Below, piece by piece: positions 5,897 through 14,012 of a stretch of 16,470 nucleotides of DNA (the first letter of the stretch is position 1; each line of letters begins with the position of its first letter). The position numbers and the translations under genes were made by a program. The stretch comes from Caldifarciminota bacterium (GTDB lineage Bacteria; Hydrothermota; Hydrothermia; B15-G9; WFZT01), in assembly GCA_026986235.1 (NCBI GenBank), contig JALSOY010000056.1:1-16470 (forward strand). The letters run 5' to 3'. The notes beneath the pieces were generated by a model. The model was not told the origin of the DNA. It saw only the letters and a program-made list of their open reading frames with translations, and ran no database searches.

Positions 5897-6915
5897 CGAT
5901 TATTTTCCTTACATTACAGATGTTCGCAGGGCCCATTACAAACCTTTCCATTTCTGATACTCTTTACAATCCTGCGGTCTTCGAAAGCTCCGATAAGATC
6001 AGGATAAACTTTTATCTTGAGGCCCTATATGCCACAGAGCTGGAAAACGAATTTAAATATGCCTACGACCAATTCAACAATGGCGTTGGAAAGATCAACA
6101 CATACTCCGGTCAATTCTCGTACATCAAGCCATCCAACCTGATAGTTGGACTTACCTACAGAAACTTCAATTTCACAGCCGGATACGAGCTTTACAGGTC
6201 TTTTGAGTACAAAATGGAGCGAGACATTTATGACAGGGATAACATGCAGATCTTGCACGGTTACTTCTTCTCCCACGGTGGTATCTATGGAGCGTATCTG
6301 GGACTCGGTTTAAAGGGCAGGGTCTTTAATTTTGGCATTAAGTTCGTCAACTACTTCTACCGGAACTCCATAAGGGCAAACATCCCTTTCCCCCAAAACA
6401 TCACAAGAAAGTTCAGAAAAGGAGGTATTCAGCTTTTTTCCAGTTTCGACATAACAGATAGGATCAGAACATCGCTTTTTTACTCAAATAGCGTTACTTT
6501 CTTCTTCAGCTATAAGACTTTCGTTTTTACATGCCCGCCTCCCTATACTGCCTCCAGTTCTTTACCGGTAAGGGAAGGTCTTGAGGTGGTATATCTTCCA
6601 CCTACAGACATCGTCACCAGTACATCTTTTCTCTACATGAGAGAAGGTAAGGGCCATTACTTAAAGGTGAATTTCAGGCACAACTTCCTCGATGTGAATG
6701 CATTTGAATTTGGAGGTGGCCTTTTCAAAGACGAGACGGACAACTGGGGAAGTTTCCTGACATTGGGCCTGGGCTACGATTACGGAAAGGTGGGATTTGT
6801 CTCGCACATAATGTACAGATACTTATCCTATCGAGAAGAGGACATCTGTTCAGACAGCCACGAAGTAACCAGCAGTCTCGTTTCCATAAGTCTCGGAGTC
6901 AGATACAGGCCATGA
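5893..6915 (+). CDS. Putative outer-membrane beta-barrel protein
   Basis: A 340-residue protein with a short hydrophobic N-terminal segment (about 1-13, ending AGP) compatible with a signal peptide. It then runs through many alternating aromatic/glycine strands such as GGIYGAYLGLGLKGRVFNFG, SFLTLGLGYDYG and the terminal SLVSISLGVRYRP. This pattern fits an outer-membrane beta-barrel, and the final strand resembles a BAM-recognised end although Pro is last. Two cysteines (in FTCPPPY and EDICSDS) could form a disulfide. It starts by a four-base ATGA overlap with lspA after AAAGGAGG, so export and co-expression with lspA are likely. I do not recognise a specific family; a PorP/SprF-like or generic barrel is possible. 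Cargo or partner is unknown. Confidence 0.65.
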   Translation: MTIIFLTLQMFAGPITNLSISDTLYNPAVFESSDKIRINFYLEALYATELENEFKYAYDQFNNGVGKINTYSGQFSYIKPSNLIVGLTYRNFNFTAGYELYRSFEYKMERDIYDRDNMQILHGYFFSHGGIYGAYLGLGLKGRVFNFGIKFVNYFYRNSIRANIPFPQNITRKFRKGGIQLFSSFDITDRIRTSLFYSNSVTFFFSYKTFVFTCPPPYTASSSLPVREGLEVVYLPPTDIVTSTSFLYMREGKGHYLKVNFRHNFLDVNAFEFGGGLFKDETDNWGSFLTLGLGYDYGKVGFVSHIMYRYLSYREEDICSDSHEVTSSLVSISLGVRYRP

Positions 6916-7787
6916 ACACCCTGATCTTACTGCTGTTTCTGGGTTTTCCTGGAGAATCGTTCAGCTACGGTTATCTTCTAATCCCCTTTGGAACCGATGG
7001 GGCTGTTTTCAGGTCGGCTCTGGTCTCGGATCCGTCCTCTGATTTCTCCACCTACTACAATCCGTCATTTGGTTTAAATTCCAGAATAGCGACATTTTTC
7101 TCATCTTACCTCGTGGGAACAAAGTATGGAGGTATTCTTTTCACACCCTCCAGGGACCTGACAGCAGGAGTCCTCTTTTTTTCCAGTGGCGAGCAGGACG
7201 AAGTCACTTACGAAGGTGTGAAAGTTGGCACATATTCGTCCACATACATGGCGTTGTTTGCAGGCAAGGTTTTACCTCTGGATTACTTCGGCAAGAGGGC
7301 TATTTCGGGTTTTTCGGGTAAGCTGCTATACCAGTCCATAGCAGACAGGAAGTCTCTTGCAGTTGCCATTGACGCAGGTGGTCACATTCCTGTAAATGAA
7401 AAAATTCTGATAGGGGCGTCAATTAGAAACCTGGGAGTTGAGGTGAAACGGTTTTACGAAAAGGCCTACTTTCCACCTCCTTCAATATCTGTGGGAGGAA
7501 GGGTCAGAATATCGGGGAAATTCCAGTTACTTTTCAGTACAGGATTTGAGGTCACCTATGGACCGGTATTCGATGCCGGATTAAAAGTAACACCACTTGA
7601 CCTGCTGGTAGTAGAGGCCGGATACAGTCTCAAGGGACGGGAACTCAACACCGGGTCCAATCTTGACATACTGAACGGATTTGCCACCGGAATTACTTTA
7701 AAAGTTAAAAACCTGAGAGTCAGTTATTCTGTCCTACCCATGGGTGAGCTGGGTCTGACGCACTACATTGGAGTGGTTTACAGATAG
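6912..7787 (+). CDS. PorV/UPF0164-like outer-membrane protein
   Basis: A 291-residue protein with a hydrophobic N-terminal signal segment (about 2-13, LILLLFLGFPGESFS) followed by beta-barrel-type strands. FRSALVSDPSSDFSTYYNPS and the later LIGASIRNLGVEVK resemble the PorV/PorQ and UPF0164 family, whose members start with a block of the type ...NPA and contain GAxxxNLG. The C-terminus THYIGVVYR is a plausible last barrel strand. Start and preceding stop overlap in ATGA. PorV-like proteins act at the outer membrane in type IX secretion in Bacteroidota, but many lineages carry homologues with no known T9SS. No other T9SS gene is visible here, so a secretion role is only a possibility. The adjacent barrel gene suggests the two work as a pair. 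Confidence 0.62.
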   Translation: MNTLILLLFLGFPGESFSYGYLLIPFGTDGAVFRSALVSDPSSDFSTYYNPSFGLNSRIATFFSSYLVGTKYGGILFTPSRDLTAGVLFFSSGEQDEVTYEGVKVGTYSSTYMALFAGKVLPLDYFGKRAISGFSGKLLYQSIADRKSLAVAIDAGGHIPVNEKILIGASIRNLGVEVKRFYEKAYFPPPSISVGGRVRISGKFQLLFSTGFEVTYGPVFDAGLKVTPLDLLVVEAGYSLKGRELNTGSNLDILNGFATGITLKVKNLRVSYSVLPMGELGLTHYIGVVYR

Positions 7788-7788
7788 A

Positions 7789-8247
7789 ATGGTTGCGACA
7801 AAAACCCTTGTAGAAAACAGGAAAGCGCGGAGAGATTACGAGATTATCGAAACCTACGAGGCAGGGATCTCCCTGAAAGGGAGCGAAGTTAAATCCGCAA
7901 GACAGGGTAAAATTTCCATCAAAGATGCCTACGCAGATGTCAGGGATGGTGAGCTCTATCTCGTGGACATGCACATTGCCCCGTATCCACAGGCCGGCAG
8001 ATTCGGCCATGATCCAGAAAGACCGAGGAAACTTCTCCTCCATAAGTACGAAATCAAAAGACTTATCGGTAAGGTGAAGGAAAAGGGTCTGACACTTATC
8101 CCGCTCAGGGTATATCTGAAGGGCCACCTTATTAAGGTGGAACTCGCACTCGTTAGAGGGAAAAAGAAGTACGAAAAAAGAGAAACGATAAAAAGGAGGA
8201 TCATTGAGAAAGAGATTGCAAGAGCCCTGAAGTATGACAAAAAATAG
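7789..8247 (+). CDS. smpB: SsrA-binding protein SmpB
   Basis: Small cytoplasmic RNA-binding protein that delivers tmRNA to stalled ribosomes for trans-translation. The 152 residues show the whole family pattern: NRKARRDYEI (10-19), YEAGISLKGSEVKSARQG (23-40), HIAPYPQ, the RKLLLHKYEIKRL block and a basic tail with GKKKYEKRE, where most relatives have DKR. I chose ATG 7789 rather than an upstream TTG at 7768. The resulting N-terminus (MVATKTLVENRKARRDY) is the usual one, and the codon begins one base after the stop of the PorV-like gene. The only Shine-Dalgarno-like run, GGAG, is distant, so coupling may drive initiation. The tmRNA gene itself is not in this window. Confidence 0.95.
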   Translation: MVATKTLVENRKARRDYEIIETYEAGISLKGSEVKSARQGKISIKDAYADVRDGELYLVDMHIAPYPQAGRFGHDPERPRKLLLHKYEIKRLIGKVKEKGLTLIPLRVYLKGHLIKVELALVRGKKKYEKRETIKRRIIEKEIARALKYDKK

Positions 8248-8301
8248 GCTTATTGCAACTTGATTAATCAGGAGGGAATCCCTGAAAGGAGGATCAGAGA
8301 A

Positions 8302-10275
8302 ATGTTACCTGAATTTACTTTAACAGAAGAAAACCTTGACGAGAGGAGAGAAGAGTTTTTGAAGGTTATTGAAAACAGCAAAAAGAAACTTGAGGACCTT
8401 CTCTCCCTGGAAGAAAAGAACTTTGAAAACTTCGTGAGACCTTTTCAGCTTATAAACGAGAGAATCACGGAACTCTTCACTCCGGTGGCTCACCTCAACA
8501 GCGTCATGAACTCAAAGAAGACCCAGGAAGTGTTCTCGTCACTACTTCCGGTAATAACCGAGTACTTCACCACAGTTCACCAGGATACCCGTCTGTACGA
8601 AACCTTCAAAAGCATTCTTGAGAAAGATGGCAAAAGCCTCAACCACGAGCAGGTAAGAGTACTTGAGTTGTTAATTAAAACTTTCAAACTCGAGGGAGTA
8701 AACCTTCCGGACAATGAGCGTGAAAAGGTGAAGTCGATAAACATAAAGCTTTCGGAACTCAGCAACAGATTTGCCCAGAATGTGCTGAATGCCACGGACA
8801 GATTTGAACTTTTGATTGAAGACCCTGAAGATGTTAAAGAATTCCCGGAGCACGAAAGGCAAAAGGCACTCGTTAAAAAGGACGGGAAGCCCGTTTACAG
8901 ATTCACTCTCCATCAGCCAAGCTACATCGCATTTATGACCTATGCGCCAGATAGAGGGAAAAGGGAGGAGATGTACCGGGCCTATGTTACGAGAGCTCCA
9001 GAAAACGACGAGGTGATCACGGAAATCCTCTCATTGAGATACGAGAAGGCGAGACTCCTTGGATTTAAAAACTTTGCAGAACTCGCCCTCCAGATGAGAA
9101 TGGCAGATTCTCCGGACGAGGTGATCTCTTTCCTGAGAAGACTGGCTGATGAGAGCCGGGCTGCCGTTTTGAAGGAATACAACGAACTCAACGAATTTGC
9201 CCGCAGAAATGGCCTCAAAGACGATGTTCGACCCTACGACCTTTTATACTACGCAGAGAAACTCAAGAGGGAAAAATTCAATGTTGACGACGAAATCTAT
9301 AAACCATACTTTGAAAAGAACAGTGTGCTCAACGGACTTTTTACCTTTCTAAACAGGCTTTTTGACCTTGAATTCGAGCCCGTGAGAGTCCCGGTATGGC
9401 ACCCATCGGTCAAAGTTTTCCACATATACAGAGGAGACGAGTTTATTGGAAGAATCTATTACGACCTCGAGGCAAGAAAGGGGAAAAGAAGTGGGGCCTG
9501 GATGAACGACTGGGTATCTCACCATGTGAACGAAAAGGGCGAGGAGGTCCCCCCTGTTGCCTTTATCGTGGCAAATTTCCCCGAGGAGAGCGAAAATTCA
9601 CCCTCCCTTTTGAGACCCTTTGATGTGAAAACCCTGTTTCACGAAATGGGACATGCCCTGCAGCACCTGTTGAGTAAGGTCAGAGAGCCCTATGTGAGCG
9701 GAACAGCAGGAGTTGAATGGGATGCCGTGGAATTTCCCTCTCAATTTCTTGAAAACTTCGTTTACGAGAAAGATGTACTGAACCTGTTTGCCAGACATTA
9801 CAAAACCGGTGAACCCATGCCCGATGATCTTATCAGAAAGCTCAGAGATGTCAAAAACTTTCTTGCCGGGATACTCATGACCCGACAGCTGGAATTCGGT
9901 CTGTTTGACATGCTCATTCACCTTGATAGGTACACCTCTAAGGATGTTTACGACATCCTGTGGAGTGTTCGAAGGGAAATTTCAGTTATAAAACCACCAG
10001 AGTACGACAGGTTTTACTGGAGCTTTAACCACATTTTTGCAGGTGGTTATGCGGCCGGTTACTACAGCTATAAATGGGCAGAAGTCCTTTCTGCAGACGC
10101 ATTCCTGTATTTTGTGGAAAATGGAATATTCAACAGGGAGATAGGAGAAAGATTTTACAGGGAAGTTCTGACAAAAGGAGGAAGTCTCCCGGCAAGGGAG
10201 ATCTTCAGGAACTTTATGGGAAGGGATCCGGACCCCGAGGCACTCTTAAAACTGACGGGTATAAAGGCTAAATGA
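8302..10275 (+). CDS. M3A family zinc oligopeptidase (oligopeptidase A/Dcp-like)
   Basis: Probable cytoplasmic metallopeptidase of 657 residues that cuts short peptides, including degradation products and perhaps signal peptides. The zinc site is complete: H447-E-M-G-H451 and E477 in VEFPSQFLENF. The substrate-binding loop FNHIFAGGYAAGYYSYKWAEV near residues 575-595 has the Gly/Tyr-rich sequence of this family, and the N-terminal helical half (LTEENLDERREEF and on) is typical. Length is close to E. coli OpdA/PrlC (about 680) and Dcp. I chose ATG 8302 because AAAGGAGG stands nine bases before it; the in-frame TTG at 8260 is rejected. No signal peptide is seen. It is the last gene of the plus-strand operon, 54 bases after smpB. 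Assignment to oligopeptidase A rather than Dcp is not certain. Confidence 0.9.
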   Translation: MLPEFTLTEENLDERREEFLKVIENSKKKLEDLLSLEEKNFENFVRPFQLINERITELFTPVAHLNSVMNSKKTQEVFSSLLPVITEYFTTVHQDTRLYETFKSILEKDGKSLNHEQVRVLELLIKTFKLEGVNLPDNEREKVKSINIKLSELSNRFAQNVLNATDRFELLIEDPEDVKEFPEHERQKALVKKDGKPVYRFTLHQPSYIAFMTYAPDRGKREEMYRAYVTRAPENDEVITEILSLRYEKARLLGFKNFAELALQMRMADSPDEVISFLRRLADESRAAVLKEYNELNEFARRNGLKDDVRPYDLLYYAEKLKREKFNVDDEIYKPYFEKNSVLNGLFTFLNRLFDLEFEPVRVPVWHPSVKVFHIYRGDEFIGRIYYDLEARKGKRSGAWMNDWVSHHVNEKGEEVPPVAFIVANFPEESENSPSLLRPFDVKTLFHEMGHALQHLLSKVREPYVSGTAGVEWDAVEFPSQFLENFVYEKDVLNLFARHYKTGEPMPDDLIRKLRDVKNFLAGILMTRQLEFGLFDMLIHLDRYTSKDVYDILWSVRREISVIKPPEYDRFYWSFNHIFAGGYAAGYYSYKWAEVLSADAFLYFVENGIFNREIGERFYREVLTKGGSLPAREIFRNFMGRDPDPEALLKLTGIKAK

Positions 10276-10297
10276 CATGCTTGGAAAAACCAAAGTC

Positions 10298-10382
10298 CTC
10301 TTCTTAAGAAAGGGGACTAAGGGGGATGCCTTCCGCTTAATTTTCAATCCCCCTACATCCCCCTTCTCCAGGGGGGATACCC
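10298..10382. repeat. Relic of the G/C-run repeat family between two convergent genes
   Basis: The 118-bp gap between the M3 peptidase and purF stops holds an inverted copy of the 20-bp module (10319-10338) and a C-run/G-run hairpin, CCCCCTTCTCCAGGGGGG at 10359-10376. That hairpin is the reverse complement of the first hairpin of the element at 1681-1955 (1781-1799). A decayed palindrome, AGTCC...GGACT around TTCTTAAGAA, lies just upstream (near 10293-10318). No terminal inverted repeats are visible, so it looks like an internal fragment or a truncated copy. Its position makes it a candidate bidirectional terminator, but there is no clear U-tract. Confidence 0.6.
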
Positions 10383-10393
10383 ATATTTGTTGT

Positions 10394-11809
10394 TTAACCT
10401 CTGAAAAGTTCTCCGTGGGCCGGAATGGTCTGTGCTTTGTACTCTCCGGTGAAACAGGAAAAACAGAACCGCGAGGCCTTCTCTCCGAGTATGTCTTTTA
10501 AGTCCTGGACACTCAGATACTTAAGGCTCGTGGCACCCACGAATTTCCTGACCTCCTCAACGGTCTTCTGCGCAGCTATGAGCTCCTTTTTCGTCGGGGT
10601 ATCAACACCAAAAAAGCAAGGAGAAATAATTGGAGGAGAGGCAATTCTCAGGTGGACTTCCTCTGCACCAAAATCAAAGAGCATTTTAACTATATCCCTT
10701 GATGTCGTACCCCTGACGATGGAGTCGTCAATCAGGGCAACCGACTTCCCCCTGAGAACACTGGACACAGGAAGGAGTTTCATTCTGACTGCGCTTATCC
10801 TGTCGAACTGAGTGGGTTCGATAAAACTCCTTCCCACATAATGACTCCTTATGAGTCCAAGCTCAAGGGGTTTACCAGATTTCCAGGCATATCCTATCGC
10901 TGCCGGAAACCCGGAATCGGGAACGGGAACCACAATGTCAATACTCTCAGTCTCTTTCTCTGCAAGTTTCTCCCCACTCCTCTTCCTGAATTCATATACA
11001 CTCTCTCCAAACACCACACTGTCCTGTCTTGAGAAGTAAATAAGCTCAAAAACACACTGTGAGTGAGGATAGTCAAGATCTATCCTGCTGCTCAGAATTC
11101 CATAACGGGGGTTAATGATAACGATTTCCCCAGGTTCTACCTCTCTCACGGTATCAGCTCCCAGGGCATCGAGTGAAGATGTCTCTGAAGCAAGGTAATA
11201 CCGTGGACCTTTTTTACCTATAACGAGTGGCCTGAAACCGTGAGGATCCCTGAATCCAACGAGATTCCCTCTGTCTATCATGATTATAGAATACGCCCCC
11301 TTCACCCTCCTGGCCGCATTGTTTACCCTCTGGATTATCTCATCCACAGTACCGTGGCCCTTTCTGCATGGTTTCAAATAAAGGTGAAGGAATATCTCAC
11401 TATCCGTGTCAGTAACGAGTATTCCACCGGACTTTTCAATCTCTCTCCTGAGTTCTCGATAATTCGATAGGTTCCCATTGTGTGCAAGTGAAACCACCCT
11501 TCCTGAGTGGGTTACCGTTATGGGTTGAAGGTTTAATAGCTTCCTGGACTTACCCTGAGTTGAATACCTCGTATGTGCGATGCCAAGGAACCCCCTTTTC
11601 TCTGCCACCTTTCCAGAGCTGAAAACCTGGGCCACAAGACCATGATTCCTGTATGTAAAAAAATCGTTGCCATCAAAGAGGGCAAAACCTGCACCTTCCT
11701 GTCCCCTGTGCTGAAGCGCAAAAAGACCGTAAAATAAATCGAATTTCACATCACCCTGTTCAAAATCGTAGGCACCGAAGATGCCACACTCTTCTCTCAA
11801 TGACTCCAT
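10394..11809 (-). CDS. purF: Amidophosphoribosyltransferase (glutamine PRPP amidotransferase), 4Fe-4S type
   Basis: Catalyses the first committed step of purine synthesis, PRPP plus glutamine to phosphoribosylamine. The 471 residues divide into an N-terminal Ntn glutaminase and a C-terminal phosphoribosyltransferase. The nucleophile is C8, behind a seven-residue propeptide (MESLREE) that must be cut off. PRPP binds at VALIDDSIVRGTT (357-369). The four cysteines that bind a 4Fe-4S cluster in the Bacillus-type enzyme are all present: C252, C398, C449 and C452 (CFSC near the end). It is therefore the oxygen-sensitive, propeptide-bearing class and not the cluster-free E. coli class. ATG 11809 overlaps the end of the upstream nucleotidyltransferase gene by 13 bases, and it is the last gene of the minus-strand operon. 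Other pur genes are absent here. Confidence 0.96.
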   Translation of the reverse strand: MESLREECGIFGAYDFEQGDVKFDLFYGLFALQHRGQEGAGFALFDGNDFFTYRNHGLVAQVFSSGKVAEKRGFLGIAHTRYSTQGKSRKLLNLQPITVTHSGRVVSLAHNGNLSNYRELRREIEKSGGILVTDTDSEIFLHLYLKPCRKGHGTVDEIIQRVNNAARRVKGAYSIIMIDRGNLVGFRDPHGFRPLVIGKKGPRYYLASETSSLDALGADTVREVEPGEIVIINPRYGILSSRIDLDYPHSQCVFELIYFSRQDSVVFGESVYEFRKRSGEKLAEKETESIDIVVPVPDSGFPAAIGYAWKSGKPLELGLIRSHYVGRSFIEPTQFDRISAVRMKLLPVSSVLRGKSVALIDDSIVRGTTSRDIVKMLFDFGAEEVHLRIASPPIISPCFFGVDTPTKKELIAAQKTVEEVRKFVGATSLKYLSVQDLKDILGEKASRFCFSCFTGEYKAQTIPAHGELFRG

Positions 11810-12954
11810 CTCTTCAAAAACTCGATCTCGTCACCCTCGTTCCTTATCTCCCCCTTCCACTTCCTCACAAATAACTCCGTGAGGAACTTCCTGATATTCT
11901 CGCTCTTCAGGCCGGAATTGACAAGCAGGTCGCCTCTTATGTGTATTTTAACTGCCTTTCTTGCCCTGTAGTAGTCAATGAGGTCATCCCTGTTCCTGAC
12001 AATACCGATAAGAAGAGGGATTTCCGGATTCATGTTGTAAAAGATGCGGTGTATCTCAAACGGATCATCCGGGATGTTCCTGTCGATAAAATCGTTGAAA
12101 CCTTTGATGATCGTCCTCTCCCCTTTCCTGAGATCCGGCAATTCTGGTGGAAGTTTGACGATCAAAAGGCTGAAAAGTACCCAGTGGGAGGTACTTTTTC
12201 CACGAAGCTCACTCTCGAGTCTTTCAAATCCATCCGCATTTACTGGTGTGCCAAGGTGATCAAGGAGGCCAAATTCTTTAACTTCTTTAAACATCGGCAC
12301 CCTGTTCTCCTCTTCTGCAATCCTCTCAAGCTCATGCTTAACGCGGGCAAAGGAGACAGCAGGCAGGATTTTTCGGGCAAGAGGAATTTCCCGCTCAGGT
12401 ATGGAAGGGTGATAATTCAGGTCAAACCTGTTTTTGTACCTGATTCCACGGAAGGCCCTCGTTGGATCTTCGAAGAAACTCTTTTCCTTTATTACCCTCA
12501 GGAGTCTCCTTTCAAAAAGATCTTCGTATCCACCAAAGGGATCGATCAATCTTCCAACATCATTCATGTTCAGGGAAATGGCCATGGCGTTGATGGTAAA
12601 GTCCCTCCTCCTCAGATCCTCAAGGATGTTGCTGGAAGGTATTACCTGAGGCAGGGCCCCGGGCTCTGGATAAATTTCCCTCCGGGCTTTGGCAATATCT
12701 ACGGTTCTATGGTCAACCACTATTTTTGCCGTACCGAACTCCGTAATCTGAACGAGTCTGCCACCAAACTTTTTCAGAAATGTATCAACGATCTCACGGA
12801 AATTGCCCACAACTACGATGTCGTAGTCAAGGGATTTTCTGCCAAGGAGATAGTCTCTGACAATACCTCCAACGGCATAAAGCTTATAACCGTTGGAAAG
12901 CATGTGCAAGAATCTCAGAAGCGGGTCTTTTAAAACGAAATCTCTGAAAATCAA
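11797..12954 (-). CDS. cca: Class II tRNA nucleotidyltransferase (CCA-adding or partial CCA enzyme)
   Basis: Adds part or all of the 3' CCA end to tRNA without a template. The 385 residues carry the class II nucleotidyltransferase head: GGIVRDYLLG (29-38), metal ligands D43 and D45 in DYDIVV, D86 in TVDIAKARRE, the RRDFTINAMA block (116-125) and EDPTRAFRGIRYKNRF (162-177). The C-terminal half is helical and family-typical, and I see no HD phosphohydrolase motif. Because CCA-, CC- and A-adding enzymes and poly(A) polymerases share this head, the product specificity is not fixed by eye. The start is TTG 12954, overlapping the accB stop as TTGA; the first in-frame ATG is 17 codons on and would cut near the GG motif. 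Operon neighbours are accB upstream and purF downstream. The antisense ORF across it is a shadow. Confidence 0.88.
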   Translation of the reverse strand: MIFRDFVLKDPLLRFLHMLSNGYKLYAVGGIVRDYLLGRKSLDYDIVVVGNFREIVDTFLKKFGGRLVQITEFGTAKIVVDHRTVDIAKARREIYPEPGALPQVIPSSNILEDLRRRDFTINAMAISLNMNDVGRLIDPFGGYEDLFERRLLRVIKEKSFFEDPTRAFRGIRYKNRFDLNYHPSIPEREIPLARKILPAVSFARVKHELERIAEEENRVPMFKEVKEFGLLDHLGTPVNADGFERLESELRGKSTSHWVLFSLLIVKLPPELPDLRKGERTIIKGFNDFIDRNIPDDPFEIHRIFYNMNPEIPLLIGIVRNRDDLIDYYRARKAVKIHIRGDLLVNSGLKSENIRKFLTELFVRKWKGEIRNEGDEIEFLKRWSH

Positions 12955-13451
12955 TCCGGCTTTATCAGAAATAGTGTGTCTCCGTAGCCAACCGGAGATG
13001 CGTCTTCAGGGATAATCTTTACAATGGTGCCATCCACATCGGACTCAATCTCGTTCATTATCTTCATGGCCTCAACGATGCACAGGACCTGCCCTTTGCG
13101 AACATGATCTCCCTCTTTCACATAGGGTTCGGCTCCAGGGTATGGCCTCCTGTAAAATGTACCCACTATGGGGGACTTGATCTCATGTAACTTTTCTTCC
13201 CCGACCTCTTCCCTCTCCTCCTTCACCGGTTTTTGCACGGCAGGCTGCTTTACAGGTGGGGCAACTGGTGAAGGTCTGGATTTTACAATGCGAACCTTTG
13301 AAAATACTGTTTTGACTTCAATCTCCTCGAGACCATGGTCTTCCATGAGCTGGATGAGCTCTTTTATTTCTTCTATGCTGAGCTTATGCTCATCCGAGCC
13401 AAGATAATCCAGAACCTGTTTTAAAAGCTCTTTAAGCTCTTCTGCCTTCAC
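12951..13451 (-). CDS. accB: Biotin carboxyl carrier protein of acetyl-CoA carboxylase
   Basis: Carries biotin between the carboxylase and transferase parts of acetyl-CoA carboxylase, in the first step of fatty acid synthesis. Of 166 residues, the C-terminal biotinyl domain (about 88-166) has SPIVGTFYRRPYPGAEPYV and the biotin site EAMKIMNEI, with K130 as the attachment lysine. A Pro/Ala/Lys linker (about 59-86) separates it from a helical N-terminus. That N-terminus carries about 22 residues more than the usual family start, whose IKELIQLMEDHGLEEIEV block here begins near residue 29. The start is GTG 13451, overlapping the efp stop as GTGA. The efp-accB pair is a common arrangement, but the usual accC partner is missing: cca follows instead. 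Confidence 0.94.
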   Translation of the reverse strand: MKAEELKELLKQVLDYLGSDEHKLSIEEIKELIQLMEDHGLEEIEVKTVFSKVRIVKSRPSPVAPPVKQPAVQKPVKEEREEVGEEKLHEIKSPIVGTFYRRPYPGAEPYVKEGDHVRKGQVLCIVEAMKIMNEIESDVDGTIVKIIPEDASPVGYGDTLFLIKPD

Positions 13452-14002
13452 TTTTTCACTCTCTCAATATATTTGTCAGACCTCGTATCTATCTTGATGA
13501 CATCACCCACCTGAACGAAGAGAGGTACCTGAATAACTTTACCAGTTTCAAGTTTCGCAGGTTTGGATCCTCCAGAGGCAGTATCACCCTTCAGGCCGGG
13601 ATCTGTTTCAACGACTTCCAGCTCTACAAACATCGGGGGCTCGATGGAAATGGGCTCATCGTCGGCATAAAGGATGGTGACCTCCATCCCTTCTTTGAGA
13701 TAACCGATCCTGTCCTCTATCTGATCCCTTGAAAAGACCACCTCCTCAAATGTTTCGTTATCCATAAAGTGGTACTCATCACCTGCAATGTAGGAAAGGG
13801 TGGCAGACTTTCGCTTGAGAAGTATCTCCTCTATGTCGTCGGAGCTACGGAAACTCACCTCCTTGACCTGACCGGTTTTAACATTCTTTATCTTCGTCCT
13901 GATGGTTGCTCCTCCCCTACCCATGTGTATGTGCTGAAAATCAACGACGAGATAAATCTCTCCATTGTACCTTATTGCCATTCCTGATCTGATGTCCGGC
14001 AT
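13448..14002 (-). CDS. efp: Translation elongation factor P, arginine-type
   Basis: Ribosome-binding protein of 184 residues that relieves stalling at consecutive prolines. The three-domain KOW/OB layout is intact, with the signature GLKGDTASGGSKPAKLETG (about 136-154) and the end IKIDTRSDKYIERVKK. The loop that reaches the peptidyl-transferase centre reads HMGRGGATIRTK, so the tip residue is R29 rather than the more common lysine. Thermus EF-P has the same GRGGA loop as I recall, so this is a known variant. Arg is rhamnosylated by EarP in some proteobacteria, but no earP or other modification gene is present here. ATG 14002 has the strong Shine-Dalgarno AAGGAGAGG and follows the peptidase stop by ten bases. 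Confident call. Confidence 0.97.
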   Translation of the reverse strand: MPDIRSGMAIRYNGEIYLVVDFQHIHMGRGGATIRTKIKNVKTGQVKEVSFRSSDDIEEILLKRKSATLSYIAGDEYHFMDNETFEEVVFSRDQIEDRIGYLKEGMEVTILYADDEPISIEPPMFVELEVVETDPGLKGDTASGGSKPAKLETGKVIQVPLFVQVGDVIKIDTRSDKYIERVKK

Positions 14003-14012
14003 GGTCCTCTCC

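Noticed and set aside
8260..8301. Upstream TTG start for the M3 peptidase
   Set aside because: AAAGGAGG is positioned for ATG 8302 and would lie inside the longer frame.
10276..10393. Classical intrinsic terminator between the convergent operons
   Set aside because: A hairpin exists but it lacks a clear U-tract on either strand, so I list it as a repeat relic with possible terminator activity only.
11941..12933. Long open frame (330 residues) on the plus strand opposite cca
   Set aside because: It lies wholly antisense to a gene with clear class II nucleotidyltransferase motifs, has no Shine-Dalgarno and no recognisable domains. A lack of stops opposite a coding frame is common.
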